NCBI GenBank assembly: GCA_000224765.2
Contig: AGAU01000038.1
Span: 17,807 to 81,806 of the forward strand
Reading direction: 5' to 3'
DNA: 64,000 bases
Source of the DNA: SAR324 cluster bacterium JCVI-SC AAA005
GTDB lineage: Bacteria > SAR324 > NAC60-12
Shown here: positions 46,810-54,935 of the stretch, in pieces
Position numbering within the stretch: the first letter of the stretch is position 1
Layout of the letters: each line of letters begins with the position of its first letter
Program-made: the position numbers and the translations under genes
The notes under the pieces: model-generated
What the model saw: only the letters and a program-made list of their open reading frames with translations
Told to the model about the DNA's origin: nothing
Database searches by the model: none

Positions 46810-47649
46810 ATGGATTCTGCAACCAACCGCTTGATTCGATATCTGTTTTTGTCTTTTTTGGCGATTTGGCTCGTTTTCACTATTTTTCCACTTTATTTTC
46901 AGTTCATTACATCTCTAAAGCCAGTTGCTGAAATCAACTCAATGGTCCCCACTTTCTGGCCTGAAACAATGCGACCCGAAAATTATTCAGGGATTTTTGC
47001 TGATCCGGGCTCGCTGAAGTCTTTAATTGATAGTCTAATCGTTTCTATAGCCAACACTCTTCTATCCTTGTTTCTTGGGACCCTTGCTGGTTATGCGCTT
47101 GCTCGCTTCATCCGAGGATTTGCTGGCGAAAACATTGCGATGTGGATTCTTTCCAATCGAATGTTCCCCCCAGTTGCCGTTATCATCCCAATGTTTTTTC
47201 TTTTTGATGCAACTCCATGGGGGACAGATAGCTACTTTAGTCTCATAACTTTATATTTAGTCTTTAACCTTCCCTTGGCCACCTGGCTGATGATGGTCTT
47301 TTTTCGGGATGCTCCGCGAGAATTGGAAGAAGCAGCTTATCTGGATGGCTTCACCCCTTTACAAACATTTTTTAAAGTCACCCTGCCTCTAGTATTTCCA
47401 GGTATGGTTTCAGTCGCGATGCTTTGCTGGATCTTCGCTTGGAATGAGTACCTTTTTGCAAATTTAATGACTGGGACAACCGTTAAAACCTTCCCAGTAC
47501 ATATCCCCTCATTTACCTCAGGTAGTCAAACTTTGTGGAATCTGGTCATGGCATTCTCTATGGTAGCAATGCTTCCCCCAGTTCTACTTTTTATCTTTCT
47601 ACGTCGCTACATGGTGCGTGGTTTGTCCTTAGGTGTAGTGAAGGGATAA
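46810..47649 (+). CDS. ABC polyol transporter permease (GlpQ-like)
   Basis: This second permease has 279 residues, about six spans and the EAA loop DAPRELEEAAYLDGFTPLQ. It contains the usual second-permease start (a long hydrophobic first span after DSATNRLIRY) and the spacer motif FAWNEYLFANLMTG. A Shine-Dalgarno aaggaa lies just upstream, overlapping the end of the previous gene. The ATPase gene follows three bases after its stop. Confidence 0.9.
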   Translation: MDSATNRLIRYLFLSFLAIWLVFTIFPLYFQFITSLKPVAEINSMVPTFWPETMRPENYSGIFADPGSLKSLIDSLIVSIANTLLSLFLGTLAGYALARFIRGFAGENIAMWILSNRMFPPVAVIIPMFFLFDATPWGTDSYFSLITLYLVFNLPLATWLMMVFFRDAPRELEEAAYLDGFTPLQTFFKVTLPLVFPGMVSVAMLCWIFAWNEYLFANLMTGTTVKTFPVHIPSFTSGSQTLWNLVMAFSMVAMLPPVLLFIFLRRYMVRGLSLGVVKG

Positions 47650-47652
47650 AAA

Positions 47653-48786
47653 ATGGCTGAGCTAGAACTCCAATCCATCTGCAAAGCTTTTCAACATCCT
47701 GTTTTGGATCGGCTGTCCCTCAAGGTTCCACAAGGAGAGTTTTTTGTAATCGTTGGTCCCTCTGGAATAGGAAAAACCACTCTTCTTCGTTGTATCGCTG
47801 GCCTAGAAAATTTAGACGGAGGAAAAATTCTTTTCGACGGGCAGGATGTGACCAATGTGCCTCCCTACCAAAGAGGCGCAGCAATGACTTTTGAAAGCTA
47901 TGCTCTCTACCCCCACAAAACGGTTTTTGAAAACATTGCCAGTCCCCTTGTCGCTGCGAAAACTGAGGTTACTGAGATCCGTAGACGAGTGCAGGATGTG
48001 ACCAAGCTTCTTCAAATCCCCCACCTTCTCGAAAGAAAGCCCCACGAGATTTCAGGTGGTCAAAAACAGAGAACAGCATTAGGCAGAACTTTGGTTGCGA
48101 AGCCAAAAGTGTATTTGCTTGATGAACCAATTAGTCATTTGGATGCGAAAATACGGGCGGAACTGAGAATCCAGTTTCATACACTCAAGGAACTCCGGGA
48201 AGTTGCTACCGTGTATGTTACTCATGATTATGCAGAGGCACTTTCATTAGGGGATAGAATCGGTGTTATGGGGGATGGAGGCTTGGTCCAAATAGGTACA
48301 GGAAGAGAGGTTTTTGACCAGCCAAATTCATTGTTTGTAGCGCAACATCTTGGCCAACCAACAATCAATGTCCTTGACGGTCAGCTACAGAAAGACAATG
48401 AAGATTTGGTTTTCAAATCCGATGAAATGCAGCTACCTGTTTCTAGGGAACTAGCGAATAAACTGAAAAATGATTCAGGCAGAGAGGTGAAAATCGGCCT
48501 GAGACCTCAATTTATTCATTGTTTGTCCGAATGGGAAAACGATAAAGATCTGCCAGTGTTCTCTTTCCAAGCAGAAGTAGAATTAAATGAAGCTTTGGGT
48601 TCTTATGGAGTACTCCTCGTTAAAGCGATGGGAAAATCTTTGACTGTCATAACAAGCCCGGAAATTCATTATTCGCCTGGGCAAAAGGTTGAACTGTCTA
48701 TTGAAACGAATCGGAGTCTCTATTTCGATGCCCAAAACGGTATGAACCTGGGTACTGATTTGACCAGAATGGAGGCGGACGGATGA
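47653..48786 (+). CDS. ABC polyol transporter ATP-binding protein 1 (GlpS-like)
   Basis: This 377-residue ATPase has Walker A GPSGIGKTT, signature ISGGQKQR, Walker B VYLLDEPISHLDAKIR and switch His in VTHDYAEAL. A TOBE-type C-terminal domain begins at about residue 240. The Q-loop reads TFESYALYPH, with Glu in place of the usual Gln. The same change is present in the second ATPase, while the ATPase of the earlier importer (14803-15819) has the usual Gln. Two different ATPases in one operon imply a heterodimer, as in the rhizobial glycerol transporter. The stop overlaps the second ATPase start by four bases. Confidence 0.9.
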   Translation: MAELELQSICKAFQHPVLDRLSLKVPQGEFFVIVGPSGIGKTTLLRCIAGLENLDGGKILFDGQDVTNVPPYQRGAAMTFESYALYPHKTVFENIASPLVAAKTEVTEIRRRVQDVTKLLQIPHLLERKPHEISGGQKQRTALGRTLVAKPKVYLLDEPISHLDAKIRAELRIQFHTLKELREVATVYVTHDYAEALSLGDRIGVMGDGGLVQIGTGREVFDQPNSLFVAQHLGQPTINVLDGQLQKDNEDLVFKSDEMQLPVSRELANKLKNDSGREVKIGLRPQFIHCLSEWENDKDLPVFSFQAEVELNEALGSYGVLLVKAMGKSLTVITSPEIHYSPGQKVELSIETNRSLYFDAQNGMNLGTDLTRMEADG

Positions 48787-49880
48787 CTGCGGTTAAGATA
48801 AAGAATGTAAATAAAATTTATGAACGTGGAAACGTTCACGCAGTTCAAAACCTTAACCTAGACATCAAAGACGGGGAGTTTGTTGCACTCTTGGGACCTT
48901 CAGGGTGCGGTAAAACTTCTACCTTGAGAATGATAGTTGGTCTGGAAACGATTAGTTCTGGAATCATTCAATTTGATGATGTTATCGTCAACGATTTGAC
49001 CCCAGAACAGCGCAATGTGGCAATGGCATTTGAGTCCTATGCGCTCTATCCGAACTTATCGATTGCTGAGAATCTAGCGTTCCCTTTGGAGGTCCGTGGC
49101 ATTCCTCTGGAAGAAAGAACAATGGAAGTCAATCGAATTGCAGAAATGCTTCAGATCTCAGAACTATTGAACCAGCGCCCCGGTCAACTTTCTGGAGGCC
49201 AGCAGCAGAGAGTTTCCCTTGGCAGAGCATTGATTAGAGAACCTGCTGTTTTTATTTTAGATGAGGTTTTGAGCCATCTTGATGCCCATCTAAAGTTCCA
49301 AATGCTTTTTGAGTTGAAGAAAATTCATAACTCGCTGGGCAAGACTATGGTTTATGTAACCCACGACCAAATGGAAGCACTTGCCCTCGCAGATCGCGTG
49401 GCGGTAATGGCCAATGCGAAACTTCAACAATTTGCCAATCGCAACGAACTCTATCACAGACCTGTCAATCGTTTTGTTGCGGATTTTATTGGGGAACCTT
49501 CCACAAACTTTCTAAAAGCCAGAGTCTGTACTATTGAGCAGAAAATTGTTTTGGAGGTAAATGAAAATCTGAACTTTTACCCAGATTTAAGACGCCAAGA
49601 ATTGATTAACGAAAAAGGATTGGAAGAAGTGATAATTGGGGTAAGGCCACAATATCTTACTTTACAAGATGGCACAGGTAAGGAATCTCTCACAGCGGAA
49701 GTTTTGATCAATGAATACCTTGGAGAACGAAATATTCTTGAAGTGAAAAATGGTTCTGACAGGTTCCGTGCAGTTGTTCCACCTGAATGTAGAGCAATCC
49801 AAGGAGACATGGTCAAATTATTCTATGAACCAAATCACGTACTGGCTTTTGATCCCCAAACTGAGGTGTGCCTGCTTTGA
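48783..49880 (+). CDS. ABC polyol transporter ATP-binding protein 2 (GlpT-like)
   Basis: This 365-residue ATPase is paired with the upstream one. It has Walker A GPSGCGKTS, signature LSGGQQQRVSLGRAL, Walker B VFILDEVLSHLD (Val instead of Pro after DE), switch His in THDQMEAL and a TOBE-like C-terminal part. The Q-loop again has Glu (AFESYALYP). It starts inside the previous stop (ATGA). Downstream, an 83-base gap with an inverted repeat precedes the binding-protein gene. Confidence 0.9.
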   Translation: MTAVKIKNVNKIYERGNVHAVQNLNLDIKDGEFVALLGPSGCGKTSTLRMIVGLETISSGIIQFDDVIVNDLTPEQRNVAMAFESYALYPNLSIAENLAFPLEVRGIPLEERTMEVNRIAEMLQISELLNQRPGQLSGGQQQRVSLGRALIREPAVFILDEVLSHLDAHLKFQMLFELKKIHNSLGKTMVYVTHDQMEALALADRVAVMANAKLQQFANRNELYHRPVNRFVADFIGEPSTNFLKARVCTIEQKIVLEVNENLNFYPDLRRQELINEKGLEEVIIGVRPQYLTLQDGTGKESLTAEVLINEYLGERNILEVKNGSDRFRAVVPPECRAIQGDMVKLFYEPNHVLAFDPQTEVCLL

Positions 49881-49883
49881 GGG

Positions 49884-49933
49884 ATCATTCGGAGGCTGTT
49901 GGGGTCTCCAATCTTTACCCGGGCTCGAATGAT
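49884..49933 (+). promoter_or_regulatory. Inverted repeat upstream of the binding-protein gene
   Basis: ATCATTCG (49884-49891) and CGAATGAT (49926-49933) are perfect complements. They enclose a smaller GGAG/CTCC stem, and a CCCGGG pair overlaps the right arm. The transcript could fold into a branched structure just before the binding-protein gene. It probably lets the binding protein be made at a different level from the membrane parts. No T-run is present. Confidence 0.5.
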
Positions 49934-49977
49934 TATATTTCCCGGGGTTCATTTCATCATCATTGAAGGGATTGACC

Positions 49978-51534
49978 ATGGGAATTTTTGCAAACATGAC
50001 TCGTCGAAAGTTTTTGAAAACAGCTGCTGCATCAGCAGGAGCGTTGGCCGGGAGCCAATTCATGCCAGCCAAAAGTTGGGCAGGAGGTCATTCAGACGTG
50101 ATCATGCCACCTGGAGGTAAGAAGTTTAAGGATATAGAACTGTCGTATTTTCAGGATGGTAACTGGCTGCATGCTCCTCTTTGGCTTTCTGAACAATTCA
50201 GGAAAGATGCTGGAGTGAGTATCAAGTCAAGAGAACTTTATGATGGAGGGGATACTGTCGCGAAGGTGCTTCCACAATTACTATCTCGCAAACCACGTTT
50301 TGACTGGGTGCAGTATCCCTGTTTATTCTTTGGACAATTTGCTGAGACAGGCCAACTGGAGCCATTAGATGACTACTTTGCTCAATATGCAGGATCTCAA
50401 GAATATTTAGATTGGGTAATGCCTGCCTACCGGGAGTTTTATACTAAGTGGGACAACAAGACTTACGGAATCATGCTTGATGGGGACATTCATATTCTCC
50501 ATTACCGAAAGAATTACTTCAATGATCCGGATCTTCAACGAAAGTTCTCAAAAAGATTCCAGCGAGAATTGGTTGTCCCCAAAACCTGGCCACACTTCCT
50601 GGAGTGCACTCAGTTCTTCACAGAAGAGTTGTCAAGCAAGGGTGTCTATGGAACATCTATGGTAGTCAATCCTCCTGCTTTCGGCTGGGGATTCTGGATG
50701 GATATCGCTGCTTCTAATGGGGTGAATTATTTCGATGCGAGCATGAATCCGGGTATCAACAGCAAGCAAGCTGTTGAAGCTTTAGATATGTACAAAAACA
50801 TCATCGAATTTTCTGGCCCTGGTGGAAAGTCGATGGACATTAATCAGACTATTCAGCGCTGGCAATCTGGAACAGATGTAATGTCAGTCTGGTGGATTGA
50901 TCTTTCGGAATTCACTGTTCAGCAACAGGGAATGGAAATGGCTGAGCAGCAAGGAGCTGATATCGTACCTGGCTGGGAACAGCCCGATGGAAGCATCAAT
51001 CACAAAGCTGTATCTCTCTGGTGTCGTACAGGATCAATCCCGAAAAACCTTCCTCAAGATGTAAAAGACGCAGCCTTCTATTTCCTCTACAGAATGTCTC
51101 ACCCATCAATTTCAGATGAGATCGTAGCAGATGAATACTGTGGTTCAGATCCCTTTGGTCGTTCACATTACACTGATGAATCTGCCCGCAAGTATACGAT
51201 GGCTAATCCTCAGCGAGGAACAGATAATGACTTGTGGCCGACTAACAGTGGAATCTTCAAGACCTTTGAAACTGCAAGATCACACTTAGATGGAGGTCTG
51301 CGAAACGTAGAAGTGGGCTATCCTCAATTCTATTGGGAGGGAACACCACAATATGCTGATGCCCTGGGAAGAAACATTTCCAAGGCTGTTTCGGGCCAAT
51401 TGACCTCGCAGCAGGCTTTAGATGAAGCTGCAGAAGAATGGGTCAAGATTGTTCAGAAACTTGGCATCGACAACCAAAAGAGACAGTACGAAAACTTCCT
51501 TGCTGGCGCCAGAAAACTTGGTTATAAGATCTAA
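49978..51534 (+). CDS. Tat-exported polyol-binding protein of the ABC importer (GlpV-like)
   Basis: This extracellular solute-binding protein of about 519 residues is longer than the usual 420, as in GlpV-type glycerol-binding proteins. It has a twin-arginine signal: TRRKFLKT, a hydrophobic AAASAGALAGS, then cleavage near AKSWA. It would therefore be exported folded. I start at the ATG eight bases after AAGGG; an in-frame TTG 15 bases earlier is less likely. Later parts show family-1 character (VPKTWPHFLECTQFFTEEL, DVMSVWWIDLSEF). It closes the importer operon and a strong hairpin follows. The ligand is inferred as glycerol or another small polyol. Confidence 0.88.
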   Translation: MGIFANMTRRKFLKTAAASAGALAGSQFMPAKSWAGGHSDVIMPPGGKKFKDIELSYFQDGNWLHAPLWLSEQFRKDAGVSIKSRELYDGGDTVAKVLPQLLSRKPRFDWVQYPCLFFGQFAETGQLEPLDDYFAQYAGSQEYLDWVMPAYREFYTKWDNKTYGIMLDGDIHILHYRKNYFNDPDLQRKFSKRFQRELVVPKTWPHFLECTQFFTEELSSKGVYGTSMVVNPPAFGWGFWMDIAASNGVNYFDASMNPGINSKQAVEALDMYKNIIEFSGPGGKSMDINQTIQRWQSGTDVMSVWWIDLSEFTVQQQGMEMAEQQGADIVPGWEQPDGSINHKAVSLWCRTGSIPKNLPQDVKDAAFYFLYRMSHPSISDEIVADEYCGSDPFGRSHYTDESARKYTMANPQRGTDNDLWPTNSGIFKTFETARSHLDGGLRNVEVGYPQFYWEGTPQYADALGRNISKAVSGQLTSQQALDEAAEEWVKIVQKLGIDNQKRQYENFLAGARKLGYKI

Positions 51535-51543
51535 TCCTCTCCT

Positions 51544-51567
51544 GTCAGTGCCTTCAGGGGCGCTGAC
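51544..51567 (+). terminator. Hairpin after the importer operon
   Basis: GTCAGTGCC-TTCAGG-GGCGCTGAC forms a 9-bp stem (one G-U), ten bases after the binding-protein stop, followed by the T/C-rich tctttcc. It may be a leaky terminator or a 3' stabiliser, because the next gene is only 35 bases further on. Confidence 0.6.
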
Positions 51568-51602
51568 TCTTTCCACCTTCCTTTGCCTGCTTCTGCCAAA
51601 AT

Positions 51603-52631
51603 ATGATTTCCGAACATAGTCGTCATTTATATCAACAACTCTTGCGGGTTAGAACTTTTGAAGACCGCGTTGGTGAATTGTTTCTCCGTGGAGGAAGCGC
51701 AGGAACCATGCTTCATCTATCAATTGGAGAAGAAGCTCCTGCAGTTGGAGTTGCAGAAGCGATGCAGCCCAAGGATAGTTTTACGACTCATCATCGTGGC
51801 CATGGAATTTTTCTCGCTCGAGGTGCGGATCCGAAAAGAATGCTTGCTGAAATCGCTGGAAAAGAAGCTGGTTACTGTCGAGGTAAGGGTGGTTCTATGC
51901 ACATTGCAGATCGAAAGTTAGGTCACTTGGGAGCAAATGCGATTGTGGGTGGTGGAATTCCTCATGTCGTAGGGGCTGGCTTAAGTTACCAACTTCTCAA
52001 GGTTCCTGCGGTGTCAGTAGCATTTTTTGGTGATGGGGCCATGCAGCAAGGAAATTTGTACGAAAGTATGAATCTAGCAGCACTCTGGAAACTCCCTGTT
52101 TTGTTTGTTTGTATTAACAATCAATATGGAATGGGAACAAGGCTAGACCAGGCAAGTGCCTCGCTTGAATTTGTCAAACGTGCCGAGTCTTTTGGTTTAG
52201 TAGGTAAGGAGGTGTCAGGACTTGATGTGGAAGAGGTAAATAAACAGGCAGTACTGATTTTAGATGTGGTGCGTGAAGGCAAACCTGCTTTCATGAAAAT
52301 TGACTGCTATCGCTTCCATGGACATGCAAGGAAGGACAAAAGTCCTTACCGAGATCAGAATGAGGAGGAAGAGGGGCGAAAAAAAGACCCTTTAAAATTT
52401 CAGGCAGATCGCTTAACGGAACAAGGAGCCACTGCCCTTGATATAGAAAGTTGGCATAAAAAAGTTGGTTATGAAATGGATGAAGCTTTGAATTTCGCCT
52501 TGGAAACTCAGGAACCGGCTTTGAATTCAATGTTCGAAGATGTTTACGCACCTAATTTGACTCATCCAGAATCTGTTGGATCAAGGATCGACCGTGCATT
52601 GTACTCGGATATCCTGGAGGGGGACCATTGA
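51603..52631 (+). CDS. TPP-dependent 2-oxo acid/acetoin dehydrogenase E1, alpha subunit (copy 2)
   Basis: This 342-residue second E1 alpha has MLHLSIGEEAPAVG, TTHHRGHGIFLARG, GKGGSMHIAD and TPP motif FFGDGAMQQGNLYESMNLA. It differs clearly from copy 1, so it is an old paralogue rather than a recent duplication. It carries a phosphorylation-loop-like region RFHGHARKDKSPYRD. It starts a tight set with E1 beta and a hydrolase-fused E2, overlapping E1 beta by one base. The substrate is unknown. Confidence 0.92.
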   Translation: MISEHSRHLYQQLLRVRTFEDRVGELFLRGGSAGTMLHLSIGEEAPAVGVAEAMQPKDSFTTHHRGHGIFLARGADPKRMLAEIAGKEAGYCRGKGGSMHIADRKLGHLGANAIVGGGIPHVVGAGLSYQLLKVPAVSVAFFGDGAMQQGNLYESMNLAALWKLPVLFVCINNQYGMGTRLDQASASLEFVKRAESFGLVGKEVSGLDVEEVNKQAVLILDVVREGKPAFMKIDCYRFHGHARKDKSPYRDQNEEEEGRKKDPLKFQADRLTEQGATALDIESWHKKVGYEMDEALNFALETQEPALNSMFEDVYAPNLTHPESVGSRIDRALYSDILEGDH

Positions 52632-53605
52632 TGAAAGAGATGACCTATCGGGATGCCCTGCGTTTGGGTCTTCAGGAATCGATGCAGTCTGATCCAACTA
52701 TAGTCATTTTGGGGGAAGAGGTTGGACGGTATGGAGGTGCATATGGCGTTACGAAGGGGCTCCTTAATGAATTTGGAAGAGATTGGGTAAGAGATACCCC
52801 AATCTCTGAAGAAATATTAGTTGGTGCGGCGGTTGGTGCTGCAATGACTGGTTTGAGGCCAGTGGCTGAGTTGATGTACGTCGATTTTATTACACTTGCA
52901 ATGGATCAATTGGTTAACCAAGCTGCCAAAATCCGATATATGTTTGGTGGACAAATTAGTGTTCCGATGATTCTGCGAAGTCAAGGGGGAACTGGCAGAT
53001 CAGCCGCCGCCCAACACTCACAAAGTTTAGAAGCTTGGGTAATGCACACTCCTGGATTGCACTTGGCAGTGCCTGCTGATGCTACAGATGCTTATGTCTT
53101 GATCAAACAAGCTCTGACGCTGGCTGACCCAGTAGTATTTCTGGAACACAAAGGTTTGTATGCCCAAAGCTTCCCATTTAATCCTGAATCTGCCCTCCCG
53201 TGGGGCAGAGCGAAGATCAGTCGATCAGGGAATGATTGTTCTATAATTTGTTACTCCAGAATGGCTCAACGCTGTCTAGATGCTTCGGAGCAGTTAGCTG
53301 AGTTGGGAGTGCAGGTTGAAGTTATTGACCTCAGGACTTTGCATCCTCTTGATATGGAAACAGTAACAAAATCTATCCGAAAAACAGGACGTGCTCTAGT
53401 GGTTACTGAGGACTGCCTTACAGCAGGAGTAAGTGCTGAGTTGTCAGCAAGAATTACGGAAGAAAACTTTGAATACTTGGAAGAGCCTGTCCTCCGCTTG
53501 GCTGGAGAGGATATCCCAATTCCTGTTGCTCCTGCTTTGGAAACTGCTTCGGTGCCTACGATTGAAAGTATCAAACAAAATATTCTTAAATTGATGCGAA
53601 AATAA
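52631..53605 (+). CDS. TPP-dependent 2-oxo acid/acetoin dehydrogenase E1, beta subunit (copy 2)
   Basis: This protein of about 324 residues begins MKEMTYRDALRLGLQESM. I start at the ATG sharing one base with the E1 alpha stop, with a GGAGGGGGA ribosome binding site. Conserved blocks are ILGEEVGRYGGAYGVTKGL, DTPISEEILVGAAVGAA, RPVAELMYVDFITLAMDQ and VIDLRTLHPLDMETV. It overlaps the start of the E2-like fusion gene by one base, so E1 alpha, E1 beta and E2 are coupled. Confidence 0.92.
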   Translation: MKEMTYRDALRLGLQESMQSDPTIVILGEEVGRYGGAYGVTKGLLNEFGRDWVRDTPISEEILVGAAVGAAMTGLRPVAELMYVDFITLAMDQLVNQAAKIRYMFGGQISVPMILRSQGGTGRSAAAQHSQSLEAWVMHTPGLHLAVPADATDAYVLIKQALTLADPVVFLEHKGLYAQSFPFNPESALPWGRAKISRSGNDCSIICYSRMAQRCLDASEQLAELGVQVEVIDLRTLHPLDMETVTKSIRKTGRALVVTEDCLTAGVSAELSARITEENFEYLEEPVLRLAGEDIPIPVAPALETASVPTIESIKQNILKLMRK

Positions 53606-54903
53606 TGAGTACTGAACTAAGACTTCCTCGACTTGGAGAGACAATGGAGGAGGGCATTGTTGTTACTTGGAATCTTACGGAGGGTGAGAGTTTTGAGCGG
53701 GGGGATACCCTGCTGGAGGTGGAAACTGACAAAATGGTTGCTGAGGTCCCAGCTCTGGAAAATGGGATTTTACTGAAAATTTTGGTTGAGGAACAGGCAA
53801 AAGTAAAAGTGGGTGACATCTTCGCTATTATTGATCCATCAGATAAAAGTTCAAAAAGAATTGAAATACCGACTAAGACAGAACAGGTTAGTTCACAAAA
53901 CACCCTAGAATTACCCCCTGCCTCAAACGAATTATCCAAATCTTTCAAACAAGATGGAAAAGATCCTGACCTTATTCGAGCAGTTCCTGCTGCAAGAAGA
54001 CTAGCCAAACGTTACGGAATCAATTTAAAGGTATTAAGTGGAAGTGGGCCTGCTGGTAGAATTGAGAGATCTGATGTTGTACAAGGCTATCAAGATGAAC
54101 CTAAAGTAGCTTCATTGAAACAGCGATTCGGCCTACAAATGGGTCCGAGAGGAGTTCGTTTTCTAAGACGAGGAAAGCAAAGTGGAACTCCTGTAGTACT
54201 TTTGCATGGCTTTGCCTCGGATCTTCATTCTTGGAGACTAATTCACGGACCCTTGTCTCGTCAACGAGATGTAATTGCCTTGGAACTCCCCGGGCATGGT
54301 GAGTCAAAAGATTGGCAAGAAAGTAGGGGTTTGCTAGCTCTTGCTGAAAACATTGAACAGGTCATCATCGAACTTGAATTAGGGCCTGTAGATCTCGTTG
54401 GTCACTCATTGGGAGGAGCGATCGCTGTTTGCCTCGCTTCACAGCAAGCCAGCATGGTTCGTCAGCTAACTCTGCTGGCACCCATTGGATTTGGCATTGA
54501 AATAAATTTATCTGCTGTTGAGCAATTTACTCAAGAACTCCCAGAGTCTGAATTGAAGCTTGCCTTGAGTCGACTTTTCTATGACGTGCGTTGGTTGAGT
54601 AAGGATCTGGTCGAAGCAACAAAACAAAACTTTCATAGTTCAGTAAGGAGGCAACAAGCACAGAATCTTCTTCGAAGTATCTTCCCATTTGGAGAGCAGC
54701 AATGGGATGCTAGGAGTATATTGAGCAAATTGCATCAGTCAGTTCGCATACTTTGGGGAGAAGAAGATTTAATTGTTCCTGTGAGGCACCTAAATGGGTT
54801 GCCTGGTTGGGTTGCTCAGCACCGTCTGTCAAAAGTTGGGCATTTACCCCAAATTGAAGCAGCCCCGCTCCTATTGAGAATTTTGCAGGCTGATCCACCT
54901 TAA
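53605..54903 (+). CDS. E2-like fusion: lipoyl domain, E3-binding domain, alpha/beta hydrolase (AcoC type)
   Basis: In this 432-residue protein the E2 acyltransferase core is replaced by a hydrolase fold. Residues 1-80 are a lipoyl domain with the lipoylated Lys43 in VETDKMVAEVP. Residues about 132-168 are a peripheral-subunit-binding domain (RAVPAARRLAKRYGINL, GSGPAGRIERSDV) that would hold E3. Residues about 190-432 are an alpha/beta hydrolase: VLLHGFASDLHSW, nucleophile Ser in LVGHSLGGAIAV, Asp in WGEEDLIVPV and His in VGHLPQIE, so the triad is intact. AcoC proteins of acetoin dehydrogenases have lipoyl plus hydrolase; the extra binding domain here makes it longer. It is coupled to E1 beta by a one-base overlap. 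Confidence 0.92.
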   Translation: MSTELRLPRLGETMEEGIVVTWNLTEGESFERGDTLLEVETDKMVAEVPALENGILLKILVEEQAKVKVGDIFAIIDPSDKSSKRIEIPTKTEQVSSQNTLELPPASNELSKSFKQDGKDPDLIRAVPAARRLAKRYGINLKVLSGSGPAGRIERSDVVQGYQDEPKVASLKQRFGLQMGPRGVRFLRRGKQSGTPVVLLHGFASDLHSWRLIHGPLSRQRDVIALELPGHGESKDWQESRGLLALAENIEQVIIELELGPVDLVGHSLGGAIAVCLASQQASMVRQLTLLAPIGFGIEINLSAVEQFTQELPESELKLALSRLFYDVRWLSKDLVEATKQNFHSSVRRQQAQNLLRSIFPFGEQQWDARSILSKLHQSVRILWGEEDLIVPVRHLNGLPGWVAQHRLSKVGHLPQIEAAPLLLRILQADPP

Positions 54904-54935
54904 ATTTTTTTAATTCTGTTCATTCAAAAGTCCGC

